NCBI RefSeq assembly: GCF_004784475.1
Contig: NZ_SRRT01000008.1
Location: 124,001-188,000 of the forward strand
DNA from: Streptomyces bauhiniae
GTDB taxonomy: Bacteria > Actinomycetota > Actinomycetes > Streptomycetales > Streptomycetaceae
Direction of reading: 5' to 3'
DNA length: 64,000 bases
Positions within the stretch are counted from its first letter, which is position 1. Each line of letters starts with the position of its first letter. The translations under genes and the position numbers were made by a program. Under the pieces are notes generated by a model. It ran no database searches. It worked only from the letters and a program-made list of their open reading frames with translations, and was not told the DNA's origin. Shown piece after piece: positions 8,568 to 20,149 of this stretch.

Positions 8568-9797
8568 GTGAGCAGCGACCCGTGGGGCCGCGTCGACGAG
8601 ACGGGGACCGTGTACGTGCGTACGGCCGACGGCGAGCAGGTCGTCGGATCGTGGGCGGCCGGCTCCCCCGAGGAGGCGCTTGCCTACTTCGAGCGCAAGT
8701 ACGAGGGCCTGGTGGTCGAGATCGGCCTCCTCGAAAAGCGCGTGCAGACCACCGATCTGTCCGCGAAGGACGCCCAGACCGCGATCGGCCACATCCGCGA
8801 GCAGGTGGACGCGCACCACGCGGTGGGCGACCTGGAGGCGCTGCGGACCCGGCTGGACAAGCTCGTCGAGAAGGTCGAGTCGCGGCGCGAGGAGCGCAAG
8901 GCGCAGCGGGCCAAGCAGTCCGACGAGGCCCGCAAGGCCAAGGAGGACCTGGTCGCGGAGGCGGAGCAGCTCGCGGCGTCCGACCAGTGGCGGGTGGCCG
9001 GGGAGCGGCTGCGGGCCCTGGTGGACACCTGGAAGGGCCTGCCCCGGCTCGACCGCAAGTCCGACGACGAGCTGTGGCACCGCTTCTCGCACGCCCGGTC
9101 GGCGTTCTCCAAGCGCCGCAAGGCGCACTTCGCGCAGCTCGACTCCCAGCGCGAGGACGCCCGGCGTGTGAAGGAGCGGCTGGTCGCGGAGGCCGAGGCG
9201 CTGTCCGGTTCGACGGACTGGGGTGCCACGGCGGCCCGGTACCGCGAGCTGATGGCGGACTGGAAGGCCGCGGGCCGCGCCCAGCGCGAGCACGAGGACG
9301 ACCTGTGGAACCGCTTCCGGGGCGCGCAGGACGTGTTCTTCGCCGCGCGCAGCTCGGTGTTCGCCGAGCGGGACGCGGAGCAGGGCGAGAACCTGAAGCT
9401 GAAGGAGTCGCTGGCCGAGGAGGCCGAGCAGATCCTCCCGGTGCGCGACCTGAAGGCCGCGCGTGCCGCGTTCCGTTCGGTCAACGAGCGGTGGGAGGCC
9501 ATCGGTCATGTGCCGCGGGACGCGCGGGGCAAGGTCGAGGGCCGGATGCACGCGGTGGAGCGGGCGATCCAGGAGGCCGAGGAGGCCGAGTGGCGCCGGA
9601 CCAACCCGGAGGCGCGTGCGCGTGCGGCGGGTCTGACCGGTCAGCTCCAGGCCGCCGTGGACAAGCTCCGGGGCCAGGTCGAGCAGGCCCGCGCCCAGGG
9701 CAACACCTCCCGCGCCGACAAGCTGGAGCGTGAGCTGGAGGGCCGCCAGGCGCTGCTGGACCAGGCGCTCAAGGGTCTCGAGGAGTTCGGGGGCTGA
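8568..9797 (+). CDS. DUF349 domain coiled-coil protein
   Basis: 409 residues starting MSSDPWGRVDETGTVYVRTA from a GTG with a GGAGG about ten bases upstream; longer in-frame extensions upstream lack coding character. After a small N-terminal beta-like segment the protein is almost entirely charged alpha helix, with several repeats of the DUF349 pattern (for example W, then LWHRFSHARSAFSKRR near 165 and LWNRFRGAQDVFFAARS near 245). Cytoplasmic, no membrane segment. Function unknown. It converges on relA and shares a terminator with it. Confidence 0.85.
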   Translation: MSSDPWGRVDETGTVYVRTADGEQVVGSWAAGSPEEALAYFERKYEGLVVEIGLLEKRVQTTDLSAKDAQTAIGHIREQVDAHHAVGDLEALRTRLDKLVEKVESRREERKAQRAKQSDEARKAKEDLVAEAEQLAASDQWRVAGERLRALVDTWKGLPRLDRKSDDELWHRFSHARSAFSKRRKAHFAQLDSQREDARRVKERLVAEAEALSGSTDWGATAARYRELMADWKAAGRAQREHEDDLWNRFRGAQDVFFAARSSVFAERDAEQGENLKLKESLAEEAEQILPVRDLKAARAAFRSVNERWEAIGHVPRDARGKVEGRMHAVERAIQEAEEAEWRRTNPEARARAAGLTGQLQAAVDKLRGQVEQARAQGNTSRADKLERELEGRQALLDQALKGLEEFGG

Positions 9798-9823
9798 GAC
9801 GGCCCCCTGATTTCCGCCGCCTG

Positions 9824-9864
9824 CGCCGAGGGGCTCCGTACACACCGTACGGAGCCCCTCGGCG
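9824..9864. terminator. Bidirectional terminator between DUF349 gene and relA
   Basis: Perfect 17-base inverted repeat (9824-9840 and 9848-9864) with a 7-base loop in the 76-base gap between two converging genes, so it can serve both strands. Confidence 0.9.
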
Positions 9865-9873
9865 TATCTGTCG

Positions 9874-12387
<2,514 letters not shown>

Positions 12388-12493
12388 GAGGACTCCTAGT
12401 GCGCGATCCGGGTCCCCCGGTCAGGCTCCGGAAACCCCATGGTAGCGATCCCGCGCCCCGTCATCGCCTTCAGGCGGTGGGGAGAGCGGCCCA

Positions 12494-12517
12494 CCAGTGG
12501 AACACCCAGTGGAACAC
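12494..12517. repeat. 12-base tandem repeat upstream of relA
   Basis: CCAGTGGAACAC occurs twice without a gap (12494-12505 and 12506-12517), about 107 bases upstream of the relA start. It could be a paired binding site in the relA promoter region; no factor is known to me from the sequence. Confidence 0.7.
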
Positions 12518-12562
12518 GTGGGACGGGTGGTGGATTCCGGGGGGCCGGTCTCGCGGGACGCG

Positions 12563-12612
12563 GAGCGGCCGCGAGCGCGGGCCGGGGAGGCCCGGTGCGC
12601 TCGCGGCCGCTC
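12563..12612 (-). terminator. Terminator downstream of apt
   Basis: Perfect 16-base inverted repeat (12563-12578 and 12597-12612) with an 18-base loop that can itself pair, starting 19 bases past the apt stop. It separates the secD-secF-apt transcript from relA. Confidence 0.85.
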
Positions 12613-12631
12613 AAGGTCCGCTCGGTCCGGT

Positions 12632-13171
12632 TCAGACCTGGAGCAGCGCCTCCAGGGGCGCGCCGTGCAGGGCGGACTCCAGACGGGCGCGGCCCTGGAG
12701 GAAGCCCAGCTCCATGAGGACGGCGACGCCGGAGACGCGTGCGCCGGCGCGCTCGATCAGCTTGATCGCGGCCTCGGCGGTGCCGCCGGTGGCGAGCACG
12801 TCGTCCACGATGAACACACGGTCACCGTCGGACAGGTCCTCGGCGTGCACCTCGATCTCGGCGGAGCCGTACTCCAGGTCGTACGCCTGGCGCAGCGTCG
12901 CTCCGGGGAGCTTGCCGGCCTTGCGGACGGGGATGAAGCCGAGGCCCGCGCGGACGGCGACCGGCGCGCCCAGGATGAAGCCCCGCGCCTCCAGACCGAC
13001 GATCTTGGTGGCGCCGGTGGCCGTGGCCAGCTCGGCCAGCGTGTCGGTGAGGGCCGTGAACGCGGCGGGGTCGGCCAGGAGCGGGGTGATGTCCTTGAAC
13101 ATCACGCCCGGCTCCGGGTAGTCGGCCACGTCGCGGATACGGCTGAGCAGCAGCTCCTGGATGGAGGTCAT
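12632..13171 (-). CDS. apt: Adenine phosphoribosyltransferase
   Basis: 179 residues starting MTSIQELLLSRIRDVADYPE. Salvages adenine to AMP with PRPP. The PRPP-binding signature VFIVDDVLATGGT is at residues 119-131 and the family motif KDITPLL at 26-32. Its ATG overlaps the secF stop by four bases (ATGA), so it is co-translated with secF. The secD-secF-apt-relA order is conserved in actinobacteria, linking purine salvage with the downstream alarmone synthetase. Confidence 0.96.
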   Translation of the reverse strand: MTSIQELLLSRIRDVADYPEPGVMFKDITPLLADPAAFTALTDTLAELATATGATKIVGLEARGFILGAPVAVRAGLGFIPVRKAGKLPGATLRQAYDLEYGSAEIEVHAEDLSDGDRVFIVDDVLATGGTAEAAIKLIERAGARVSGVAVLMELGFLQGRARLESALHGAPLEALLQV

Positions 13172-14277
13172 CGGCGCTTTCCAGAGGGTCGGCCGCGGCC
13201 CCGGTTGCGGGGCGCGGACTGGTCGCGCGGGCCCACCACAGCGGGCGCCGCGCCGTCGGACGGTTCTCCGGTGGCGGACCGGGACTCCCCCTGGGCCTCT
13301 CCGGCGGCGGCCTGGGCACGCTTGGCCATGACCCGCTTCCGGAGGGCCTTCATCGCCGGCTCGCGCTCCTTGAGGTCGGCGACGAGCGGCGTGGCGATGA
13401 AGATCGAGGAGTACGCGCCGGCCGCGAGGCCGACGAACAGCGACAGGGAGATGTCGTTGAGGGTGCCCGCTCCGAGGAAACCGCCGCCGATGAACAGCAG
13501 GCCCGCCACCGGGAGGAGCGCGACCACCGTGGTGTTGATGGAGCGCACCAGGGTGCTGTTGATCGAGTGGTTGGCGATGTCGCTGTAGGTGAAGCGGGTC
13601 TGCTTGGTGATGCCCTTGGTCTGCTCCTTGAGGCTGTCGAAGACGACGACCGTGTCGTAGAGCGAGTAACCGAGGATGGTCAGCAGACCGATGACCGTGC
13701 CGGGCGTGACCTCGAAGCCGACGAGGGCGTAGATGCCGACGGTGATGGTGATGTCGTGGATCAGCGCGACGAGGGCCGCGATGGCCATGCGCCACTCGAA
13801 GGCGATCGCCAGGTAGATCACCACGAGCACCATGAAGATCGCCAGGCCCTGCCACGCCTTGTTGGCGATCTGCTCGCCCCAGCTCGGGCCGACCAGGTCG
13901 GCGTTGAGCCGCTCGGGGTCGAGCTTCAGGTCCTTCGCCAGGGTCTGCTTGACCTGGTCGGACTTGGCGGTGTCGAGGCCGGCGATCTGAATGCGCAGGC
14001 TGCCGTTGCCGAGCTTCTGCACGACGGCCTCGTGGCCGGAGGCGTCGTGGGCGTACTCCTCGACCTGGGCGACCGAGGCGCTCATCTTGGTCGGGGTGGT
14101 GAAGACGGCGCCGCCCTGGAAGTCGATGCCCATGTTCAGGCCGCGCACCGCCAGGCCGAGGATGGCCGTGATGGTGATCAGGATGGAGACGCCGTACCAG
14201 ATCTTGCGCTTGCCGATGAAGTCGTAGCTGACTTCGCCGCGGTGCAGCCGCGCGCCGAGGTTACCGAGTTTCGACAT
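13168..14277 (-). CDS. secF: Protein translocase subunit SecF
   Basis: 369 residues starting MSKLGNLGARLHRGEVSYDF. With SecD it forms the membrane complex that uses the proton gradient to aid Sec export. Visible features: first transmembrane helix after IWYGVSILITITAILGLAV, the RGLNMGIDFQGG motif of the SecD/SecF family, and five more helices between about residues 150 and 310 including GYSLYDTVVVFDSLKEQT. The C-terminal tail is long, basic and cytoplasmic. It lies three bases after secD and overlaps apt by four. Confidence 0.96.
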   Translation of the reverse strand: MSKLGNLGARLHRGEVSYDFIGKRKIWYGVSILITITAILGLAVRGLNMGIDFQGGAVFTTPTKMSASVAQVEEYAHDASGHEAVVQKLGNGSLRIQIAGLDTAKSDQVKQTLAKDLKLDPERLNADLVGPSWGEQIANKAWQGLAIFMVLVVIYLAIAFEWRMAIAALVALIHDITITVGIYALVGFEVTPGTVIGLLTILGYSLYDTVVVFDSLKEQTKGITKQTRFTYSDIANHSINSTLVRSINTTVVALLPVAGLLFIGGGFLGAGTLNDISLSLFVGLAAGAYSSIFIATPLVADLKEREPAMKALRKRVMAKRAQAAAGEAQGESRSATGEPSDGAAPAVVGPRDQSAPRNRGRGRPSGKRR

Positions 14278-14280
14278 CGC

Positions 14281-16062
14281 TCACGCCCCCTTGGGGTCGA
14301 CGGGGCCCGTGGTGGGACCGGAGGGACGGCGGGTGCGGCGCAGCGGCGGGTTGGCGCCCAGGCTCCGCGGGTCGAGGCCGGACCACTTGTGGCCGTCGGC
14401 GAAGAACCTGCGGCGGGCCAGCAGCGTCATCAGCGGCTTGGTGAAGAAGAAGACCACCACGACGTCGAGGACGGTGGTCAGACCGAGGGTGAACGCGAAG
14501 CCCTGGACCTTGCCGACGGTGACGATGAACAGCACGGCGGCGGCGAGGAACGACACGAAGTCGGAGACCAGGATGGTGCGCCGGGCGCGCGGCCAGGCCC
14601 GCTCGACGGCGGGGCGCAGGGTGCGGCCCTCGCGGATCTCGTCCCGGATGCGTTCGAAGTACACGATGAACGAGTCCGCGGTGATACCGATGGCGACGAT
14701 GGCACCGCAGACGGCGGGCAGGTTCAGCGCGAAGCCGATGGCCGGGCCGAGCAGCGACATGATCACGTAGGTGAGGATCGCGGAGACCAGCAGGGAGGCC
14801 ATGGCCACCAGCGACAGACCGCGGTAGTAGGCCACCAGGTAGATCACGACCAGCACGAGGCCGATGGCGCCCGCGAGGAGGCCGGCCTTGAGCTGCTCGC
14901 CGCCGAGGGCGGCGGTGACCGTGGTGACGGTCTCCTCCTGGAAGGACAGCGGGAGCGCGCCGTAGGACAGCATGTTGGAGAGGCTCTGGGCCTCCTCCTG
15001 CGTGAACCGGCCGGAGATCTCGGCCTGGCCGCCGGTGATGGCCTGCTGCACGTACGGGCTGGAGACCACGTCGCCGTCGAGGACGATGCCGAACTCGTTC
15101 TGCGGCTGCTGGTTCTTGGCCAGCTCGCCGGTGATGTCGGCGAACTTCTTGGCGCCGGAGGAGGTGAAGGTCATCTGCACCTGCCAGCCGGAGGCGCCCT
15201 GGGTGTCGAAGATGGCCTGGGCCTTCTTCACCTCGGTGCCGTCCACGGCGGCGGGGCCGAGCACGTACTTGTACCAGACCTTGTTGATCTCACCGCAGGC
15301 CACGGTGGGGTCACCGGGCTTGGCGGCCTGGCCGACCTTGGCGCGCTCGGCGGGCTTGGTGCAGTCCAGGGCCGCGTACTGGGCCTGGAGCTTCGCGGTG
15401 GCCGCGTCGGTGCTCGGCGTCGGCGAGGGGCTCGCCGGGGCGCCGGAGGACTTGGCGCTCGCGGAGCCGGTGGGCGACGGGGTGGCGTCGGCCTTCAGCG
15501 CGTCGCTGACGGCGCGGCCCTGCGAGGTGGCCGAGGCGTTCGGCGAGGGGGAGCCGGAGGGCGAGGTCGCCTTCTGGTCGCCGGAGGGGCTGGCGGCCGG
15601 GCTCGGGGAGCCACTGGCGCCGGAGGAGGTGCTCGGCGACGGCGCGGGGGTCGCGCCACCGCTGGGCTCGCTGGCCAGGACCGGGCGGAAGTACAGCTTG
15701 GCGGTGGTGCCGACCTGCTGCTGGGCCTCCTTGGAGTTGGTGCCCTTGGGGATGTTGACGATGATGTGGTCGTCGCCCTGGGTCTGCACCTCGGCCTCGG
15801 AGACACCAAGGCCGTTGACACGGCGGTTCATGATGTCGACCGCGGTGTCCATGTTGGCCTTGTTGATCGCCGACCCCTGGTCGGCCTTCGCCTTGAGCGT
15901 GATGCTCGTACCGCCGGCAAGGTCGATGCCGAGACGCGGGGTGGTGTGACCGGCGAGGAACATTCCGCCGGTCATCGCCACGATGGCGATCAGGATGAGG
16001 ACCAGCGAGCGCCCTGGCTTGCTCTGGGCACTCGGGCCCCGGCCCTTCTTAGGTGCTGCCAC
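14281..16062 (-). CDS. secD: Protein translocase subunit SecD
   Basis: 593 residues, GTG start. N-terminal helix at about 18-38, then the family motif PRLGIDLAGGTSITLK, a large extracytoplasmic domain, and five more helices from about 385 onwards, with DSFIVYFERIRDEIREG and a C-terminal basic tail. An insertion of about 95 Ser/Pro/Ala/Gly/Thr-rich residues (about 133-225) interrupts the first extracytoplasmic domain; such linkers occur in streptomycete SecD but are absent in enterobacteria. Partners: SecF three bases downstream and YajC upstream. Confidence 0.96.
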   Translation of the reverse strand: MAAPKKGRGPSAQSKPGRSLVLILIAIVAMTGGMFLAGHTTPRLGIDLAGGTSITLKAKADQGSAINKANMDTAVDIMNRRVNGLGVSEAEVQTQGDDHIIVNIPKGTNSKEAQQQVGTTAKLYFRPVLASEPSGGATPAPSPSTSSGASGSPSPAASPSGDQKATSPSGSPSPNASATSQGRAVSDALKADATPSPTGSASAKSSGAPASPSPTPSTDAATAKLQAQYAALDCTKPAERAKVGQAAKPGDPTVACGEINKVWYKYVLGPAAVDGTEVKKAQAIFDTQGASGWQVQMTFTSSGAKKFADITGELAKNQQPQNEFGIVLDGDVVSSPYVQQAITGGQAEISGRFTQEEAQSLSNMLSYGALPLSFQEETVTTVTAALGGEQLKAGLLAGAIGLVLVVIYLVAYYRGLSLVAMASLLVSAILTYVIMSLLGPAIGFALNLPAVCGAIVAIGITADSFIVYFERIRDEIREGRTLRPAVERAWPRARRTILVSDFVSFLAAAVLFIVTVGKVQGFAFTLGLTTVLDVVVVFFFTKPLMTLLARRRFFADGHKWSGLDPRSLGANPPLRRTRRPSGPTTGPVDPKGA

Positions 16063-16217
16063 CTTCTCGTACTCCCTCTCGGGCCGCCCGGTGCGCCGTG
16101 GGCGCCGGTGGCCATGACATGGTGTCGGGATTCCGTGCGGGAAAACGTGCGGGAACCGAGCCGTCCGGGGCGTACCGCGCGCCCGGTGTGAGGCGCCGGG
16201 ACGCCCCGGGGACGTGA

Positions 16218-16760
16218 CTACTTCGCGTCGGTGTCGCCGTCGGTCTTCTTCGGCGCCTCGGCCGGCTCGGCCGTCTCCGCCTTGTTCACGACGGTGTCGT
16301 CCTTGGCGGCGGGCTCGACGGTCTCGGCCTTGTCGGCGAGCGTCTTGTCCTCGGCGACCGGGGTCTCCTCGGCGGCGTCCTTCTTGCCGAAGTCGACGGC
16401 CTTGTGCTCGGCGTCGGCGGCGGTGAGGGAGGAGGCGTCGTCCGGGACGATCTCGGAGTCCGACTTAAGGTCGTGCTCGATGCCGTGGATGATGCGGTTG
16501 TACTCGTCGTCGGAGAGGACGGCGCCGATCGCGTTCTTGGCGAAGATCAGCTCGACGCCCGGCCCGGCGTCGAGGAGGACGGTGTCCTCCGTGACCTCCT
16601 TGACCGTCGCGTACATCCCCCCGATCGTGCGGACGCCCGAACCGGGCTGCATCTCGTTCCGCATGTTGGCGGCCTGCTGCTGCTTCTTCTTGGCCGAGCG
16701 CGTCATCAGGAACATGACCGCGATGAGCACGATGAAGGGGAGAAGGGTATAGACATTCAC
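16218..16760 (-). CDS. yajC: Preprotein translocase accessory subunit YajC
   Basis: 180 residues from a GTG start (MNVYTLLPFIVLIAVMFLMT), giving one N-terminal transmembrane helix at about 4-21; AAGGAA lies 12 bases upstream. The YajC core follows (RSAKKKQQQAANMRNEMQPG, then VRTIGGMYATVKEV). The C-terminal half (about 90-180) is an acidic Ala/Glu/Lys/Thr-rich tail with two AETxEPA-type repeats, much longer than the enterobacterial protein. Longer upstream extensions in frame look non-coding. It precedes secD and secF on the same strand, 155 bases away. Confidence 0.9.
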   Translation of the reverse strand: MNVYTLLPFIVLIAVMFLMTRSAKKKQQQAANMRNEMQPGSGVRTIGGMYATVKEVTEDTVLLDAGPGVELIFAKNAIGAVLSDDEYNRIIHGIEHDLKSDSEIVPDDASSLTAADAEHKAVDFGKKDAAEETPVAEDKTLADKAETVEPAAKDDTVVNKAETAEPAEAPKKTDGDTDAK

Positions 16761-16923
16761 GAGACGGAATTTCCTTCGCGCGACCGCGCGGTGAGCGGCC
16801 TGTTGGAGGGGGCTGGTCGGCGTCGCCCACAAGGGCGGCATCGGCGGAGTCTAAGCGAGTCCGCGCGCATGGAACAACGCTCAGCATGGCACCTGGGTTC
16901 CTCCTGGGGCCAATGCGCCGGTC

Positions 16924-17994
16924 TCACGCCCCGAACAGGTCCTGTTGTCCGTTTCCCGTGGCCGGCCGCTGCGGCGGGGTGAGGCCCAGGTGCGCCCAGG
17001 CCGCCGGGGTGGCCACGCGCCCGCGCGGGGTGCGGGCGAGCAGGCCCTCGCGCACCAGGAACGGTTCGGCGACCTCCTCCACCGTCTCCCGCTCCTCCCC
17101 CACCGCGACGGCCAGCGTGGACAGGCCGACCGGGCCGCCGCCGAACAGTTTCAGCAGCGCCTCCAGCACGCCCCGGTCGAGCCGGTCGAGGCCGCGCTCG
17201 TCCACCTCGTAGACGGCGAGGGCGGCGGCTGCGATGTCCTCGGTGATCAGGCCGTCCGCCTTGACCTGGGCGTAGTCCCGCACCCGGCGCAGCAGCCGGT
17301 TGGCGATCCGGGGCGTGCCGCGCGAGCGGCCGGCGATCTCGGCGGCGCCGGACGGGTCGATCTCGACGTCCAGCAGGGCGGCCGAGCGGTGCACGACCCG
17401 CTGGAGTTCGCGCGGCTCGTAGAACTCCATGTGCGCGGTGAAGCCGAAGCGGTCGCGCAGCGGGGGCGGCAGCAGGCCCGCGCGGGTGGTGGCGCCGACC
17501 AGGGTGAACGGGGGAAGTTCCAGCGGGATGGCGGTGGCGCCGGGGCCCTTGCCGACGATGACGTCGACCCGGAAGTCCTCCATCGCCATGTACAGCATCT
17601 CCTCGGCGGGCCGGGACATGCGGTGGATCTCGTCCAGGAAGAGGACCTCGCCCTCCTGGAGGGAGGAGAGGATCGCGGCGAGGTCGCCGGCGTGCTGGAT
17701 GGCGGGGCCGGAGGTGATACGGATGGGGGCGCCCATCTCGGCGGCGATGATCATCGACAGGGTGGTCTTGCCGAGGCCGGGGGCGCCGGAGAGCAGCACG
17801 TGGTCGGCGGTGGCGCCGCGCGCGCGGGCGGCCCGCAGTACGAGGTCGAGCTGTTCGCGCACCTTCTCCTGGCCGATGAACTCGCCGAGGTCCTTGGGGC
17901 GCAGGGCGGCTTCGACGGCCTGGTCCTCCCGGTCGGCGGCGGTGTCCACCAGCCGTTCCGCGGCGGCGCCGTCCGTCGTGTCGTCCCAGTTCAC
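16924..17994 (-). CDS. ruvB: Holliday junction branch migration ATPase RuvB
   Basis: 356 residues from GTG (MNWDDTTDGAAAERLVDTAA). Hexameric AAA+ motor driving branch migration with RuvA. Walker A GAPGLGKT at 70-77, Walker B VLFLDEIHRM at 117-126, sensor 1 LVGATTRAG, arginine finger region PLRDRFGF, and a winged-helix C-terminal domain ending QQDLFGA. Last gene of ruvC-ruvA-ruvB; 29 bases separate it from ruvA. Confidence 0.97.
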   Translation of the reverse strand: MNWDDTTDGAAAERLVDTAADREDQAVEAALRPKDLGEFIGQEKVREQLDLVLRAARARGATADHVLLSGAPGLGKTTLSMIIAAEMGAPIRITSGPAIQHAGDLAAILSSLQEGEVLFLDEIHRMSRPAEEMLYMAMEDFRVDVIVGKGPGATAIPLELPPFTLVGATTRAGLLPPPLRDRFGFTAHMEFYEPRELQRVVHRSAALLDVEIDPSGAAEIAGRSRGTPRIANRLLRRVRDYAQVKADGLITEDIAAAALAVYEVDERGLDRLDRGVLEALLKLFGGGPVGLSTLAVAVGEERETVEEVAEPFLVREGLLARTPRGRVATPAAWAHLGLTPPQRPATGNGQQDLFGA

Positions 17995-18023
17995 TTCAGG
18001 TGCTCCTAGCGGTGGCGCGCGGG

Positions 18024-18629
18024 TCAGCGGGCGCGGTTCAGGGTCTGGAGGGCGGCCTTGAGCAACTGGCCGACCTGGGGGGTGCCGCCCGCCGCCTCGG
18101 CCTGGGGGGTCACGGCGGTGACGGCCTCGTCGGCCTCGCGGGTGGCGTAGCCCAGGCCGATGAGGGCCGCGTGCAACTGGTCGCGCCAGCCCTGGCTGAC
18201 CGGGGCGCCGACGGCGGGGGCGCCGAGGGGGGCGCCGAGCCGGTCCTTCAGCTCCAGCAGCAGTTTCTGCGCGCCCTTCTTGCCGATGCCGGGCACGGCG
18301 GTGAGGGCTTTCTCGTCGGCGGTGGCGACGGCGCGGCGCAGGGTGTCCGGGCGGTGGGTGGCGAGCATGGCCTGGGCGAGGCGGGGGCCGACGCCGCTGG
18401 CGGTCTGGAGCAGTTCGAAGACCTGGCGCTCGTCGTCGTCGGCGAAGCCGTACAGGGTGAGCGAGTCCTCGCGGACGACGAGGGAGGTGTGCAGCCGGGC
18501 GGCCTGGCCGACGCGGAGCTTCGCCAGGGTGTCGGGCGTGCACTGGACGGCCATGCCGACCCCGCCGACCTCGACGACCGCCGAGTCGGGGGCGAGGGCG
18601 GCGACGGTGCCGCTGACGAAGGCGATCAT
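18024..18629 (-). CDS. ruvA: Holliday junction DNA helicase subunit RuvA
   Basis: 201 residues starting MIAFVSGTVAALAPDSAVVE. N-terminal OB fold (1-63) containing YGFADDDERQVFELL at its end, two helix-hairpin-helix units (TASGVGPRLAQAML and TAVPGIGKKGAQKLL), a Pro/Ala linker, and the C-terminal RuvB-binding domain (about 150-200). It binds four-way junctions. The ATG overlaps the ruvC stop by four bases (ATGA). Confidence 0.96.
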   Translation of the reverse strand: MIAFVSGTVAALAPDSAVVEVGGVGMAVQCTPDTLAKLRVGQAARLHTSLVVREDSLTLYGFADDDERQVFELLQTASGVGPRLAQAMLATHRPDTLRRAVATADEKALTAVPGIGKKGAQKLLLELKDRLGAPLGAPAVGAPVSQGWRDQLHAALIGLGYATREADEAVTAVTPQAEAAGGTPQVGQLLKAALQTLNRAR

Positions 18630-19177
18630 GCCGTTCGGCCTTTCGTTGCCTGAGGTGTGCGACGGGCCGTGTGCTCGGCGACCGCCTGCTGGAGCCGGTT
18701 CTGGGCGGGGGCGCGCCAGATGTGGCAGATGGCGAGGGCGAGGGCGTCGGCGGCGTCGGCGGGCTTCGGGGGCGCGCTGAGCCGGAGCAGCCGGGTGACC
18801 ATGGCGCCGACCTGGGCCTTGTCGGCGCGGCCGGTGCCGGTGACGGCGGCCTTGACCTCGCTGGGGGTGTGCAGGGCGACCGGGATGCCGCGCCGGGCCG
18901 CGCACAGCATGGCGACGGCGCTGGCCTGGGCGGTGCCCATGACGGTGCTGACGTTGTGCTGGCTGAAGACCCGCTCCACGGCGACGAACTCGGGCTGGTG
19001 CTCGTCCAGCCACTGTTCGAGGCCCCGCTCGACGGCGAGCAGCCGGTGGCTCAGCTCGGCGTCGGAGGGCGTACGGACGACACCGACGCCGACCATGGTC
19101 AGCGGCCGCCCCGCGACCCCCTCGACCACCCCGACCCCGCACCGCGTCAGTCCGGGGTCCACCCCAAGCACCCGCAC
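18626..19177 (-). CDS. ruvC: Crossover junction endodeoxyribonuclease RuvC
   Basis: 183 residues from a GTG start, MRVLGVDPGLTRCG. Resolves Holliday junctions after RuvAB migration. Catalytic acids of the RNase H-like fold are present: D7 in VLGVDPG, the Glu in FVAVERVF, and the Asp pair in KPADAADALALAICH. The in-frame region upstream of this GTG is not needed, because family members start at this motif. First gene of the ruvCAB operon. Confidence 0.95.
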   Translation of the reverse strand: MRVLGVDPGLTRCGVGVVEGVAGRPLTMVGVGVVRTPSDAELSHRLLAVERGLEQWLDEHQPEFVAVERVFSQHNVSTVMGTAQASAVAMLCAARRGIPVALHTPSEVKAAVTGTGRADKAQVGAMVTRLLRLSAPPKPADAADALALAICHIWRAPAQNRLQQAVAEHTARRTPQATKGRTA

Positions 19178-19262
19178 CTGTCGCCCCCTGGGCTCGATCA
19201 TTTGTTTGTGCAGGCTATCGGGTGCCACTGACAACGTCCCGCAACCGAGCCCGGCAAAGGCG

Positions 19263-19293
19263 ACGGGCCGGCGGATGTGTCCCACCGGCCCGT
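19263..19293 (-). terminator. Terminator downstream of the yebC-family gene
   Basis: Nine-base perfect arms (19263-19271 and 19285-19293) with a 13-base loop, 26 bases past the stop of the YebC-family gene and before the ruvC promoter region. Confidence 0.75.
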
Positions 19294-19318
19294 GCCCACC
19301 GCCAAGCCCGCGGCAGCG

Positions 19319-20071
19319 TTACGCGTCGACCTTCTCCATGACGTCGTCGCTCACGTCGAAGTTGGCGAAGACGTTCTGGACGTCGTCGCTGTCCTCGAGG
19401 GCGTCGATCAGCTTGAAGATCTTCCGGGCGCCGTCCTCGTCCAGTTCGACCTGCATGGTCGGGACGAAGTTGGAGTCGGCGGAGTCGTAGTCGATACCGG
19501 CCTCCTGGAGGGCGGTGCGGACCGCGACCAGGTCGGTGGCCTCGCTGAGCACCTCGAAGGACTCACCGAGGTCGTTGACCTCCTCGGCACCGGCGTCCAG
19601 GACGGCACCGAGCACGTCGTCCTCGGTCAGCTCGCCCTTGGGGACGATGATGACGCCCTTGCGGTTGAACAGGTACGACACCGAGCCGGGGTCGGCCATG
19701 TTGCCGCCGTTGCGGGTCATGGCGACGCGGACGTCGGAGGCGGCACGGTTGCGGTTGTCGGTGAGGCACTCGATGAGCACCGCGACACCGTTGGGGCCGT
19801 AACCCTCGTACATGATCGTCTCGTAGTCGGCGCCGCCGGCCTCCAGGCCGCCGCCGCGCTTGACCGCGGAGTCGATGTTCTTGTTGGGGACCGACTGCTT
19901 CTTCGCCTTCTGGATGGCGTCGTAGAGCGTCGGGTTGCCCTCGATGTCGACGCCGCCCATGCGGGCCGCGACCTCGATGTTCTTGATGAGCTTCGCGAAG
20001 AGCTTGCCGCGCTTGGCGTCGATCACGGCCTTCTTGTGCTTCGTCGTAGCCCATTTAGAGTGGCCGGACAT
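19319..20071 (-). CDS. YebC/PmpR family DNA-binding regulatory protein
   Basis: 250 residues starting MSGHSKWATTKHKKAVIDAK, the hallmark N-terminus of the YebC family. The rest follows the family closely, with GPNGVAVLIECLTDNRNRAASDVR and a C-terminal acidic stretch. Family members have been reported as transcription factors and as translation factors that help ribosomes at proline stretches; the sequence cannot separate these roles. The position between ruvC and pdxT is conserved in actinobacteria. Confidence 0.93.
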   Translation of the reverse strand: MSGHSKWATTKHKKAVIDAKRGKLFAKLIKNIEVAARMGGVDIEGNPTLYDAIQKAKKQSVPNKNIDSAVKRGGGLEAGGADYETIMYEGYGPNGVAVLIECLTDNRNRAASDVRVAMTRNGGNMADPGSVSYLFNRKGVIIVPKGELTEDDVLGAVLDAGAEEVNDLGESFEVLSEATDLVAVRTALQEAGIDYDSADSNFVPTMQVELDEDGARKIFKLIDALEDSDDVQNVFANFDVSDDVMEKVDA

Positions 20072-20149
20072 CTGCCTGTCTCCTTCGCGTAACCCGATCC
20101 TGAGGACTCCCCCGGCGCTGGGAGAGCCTGAGGGGTACCGCCGCAGATC

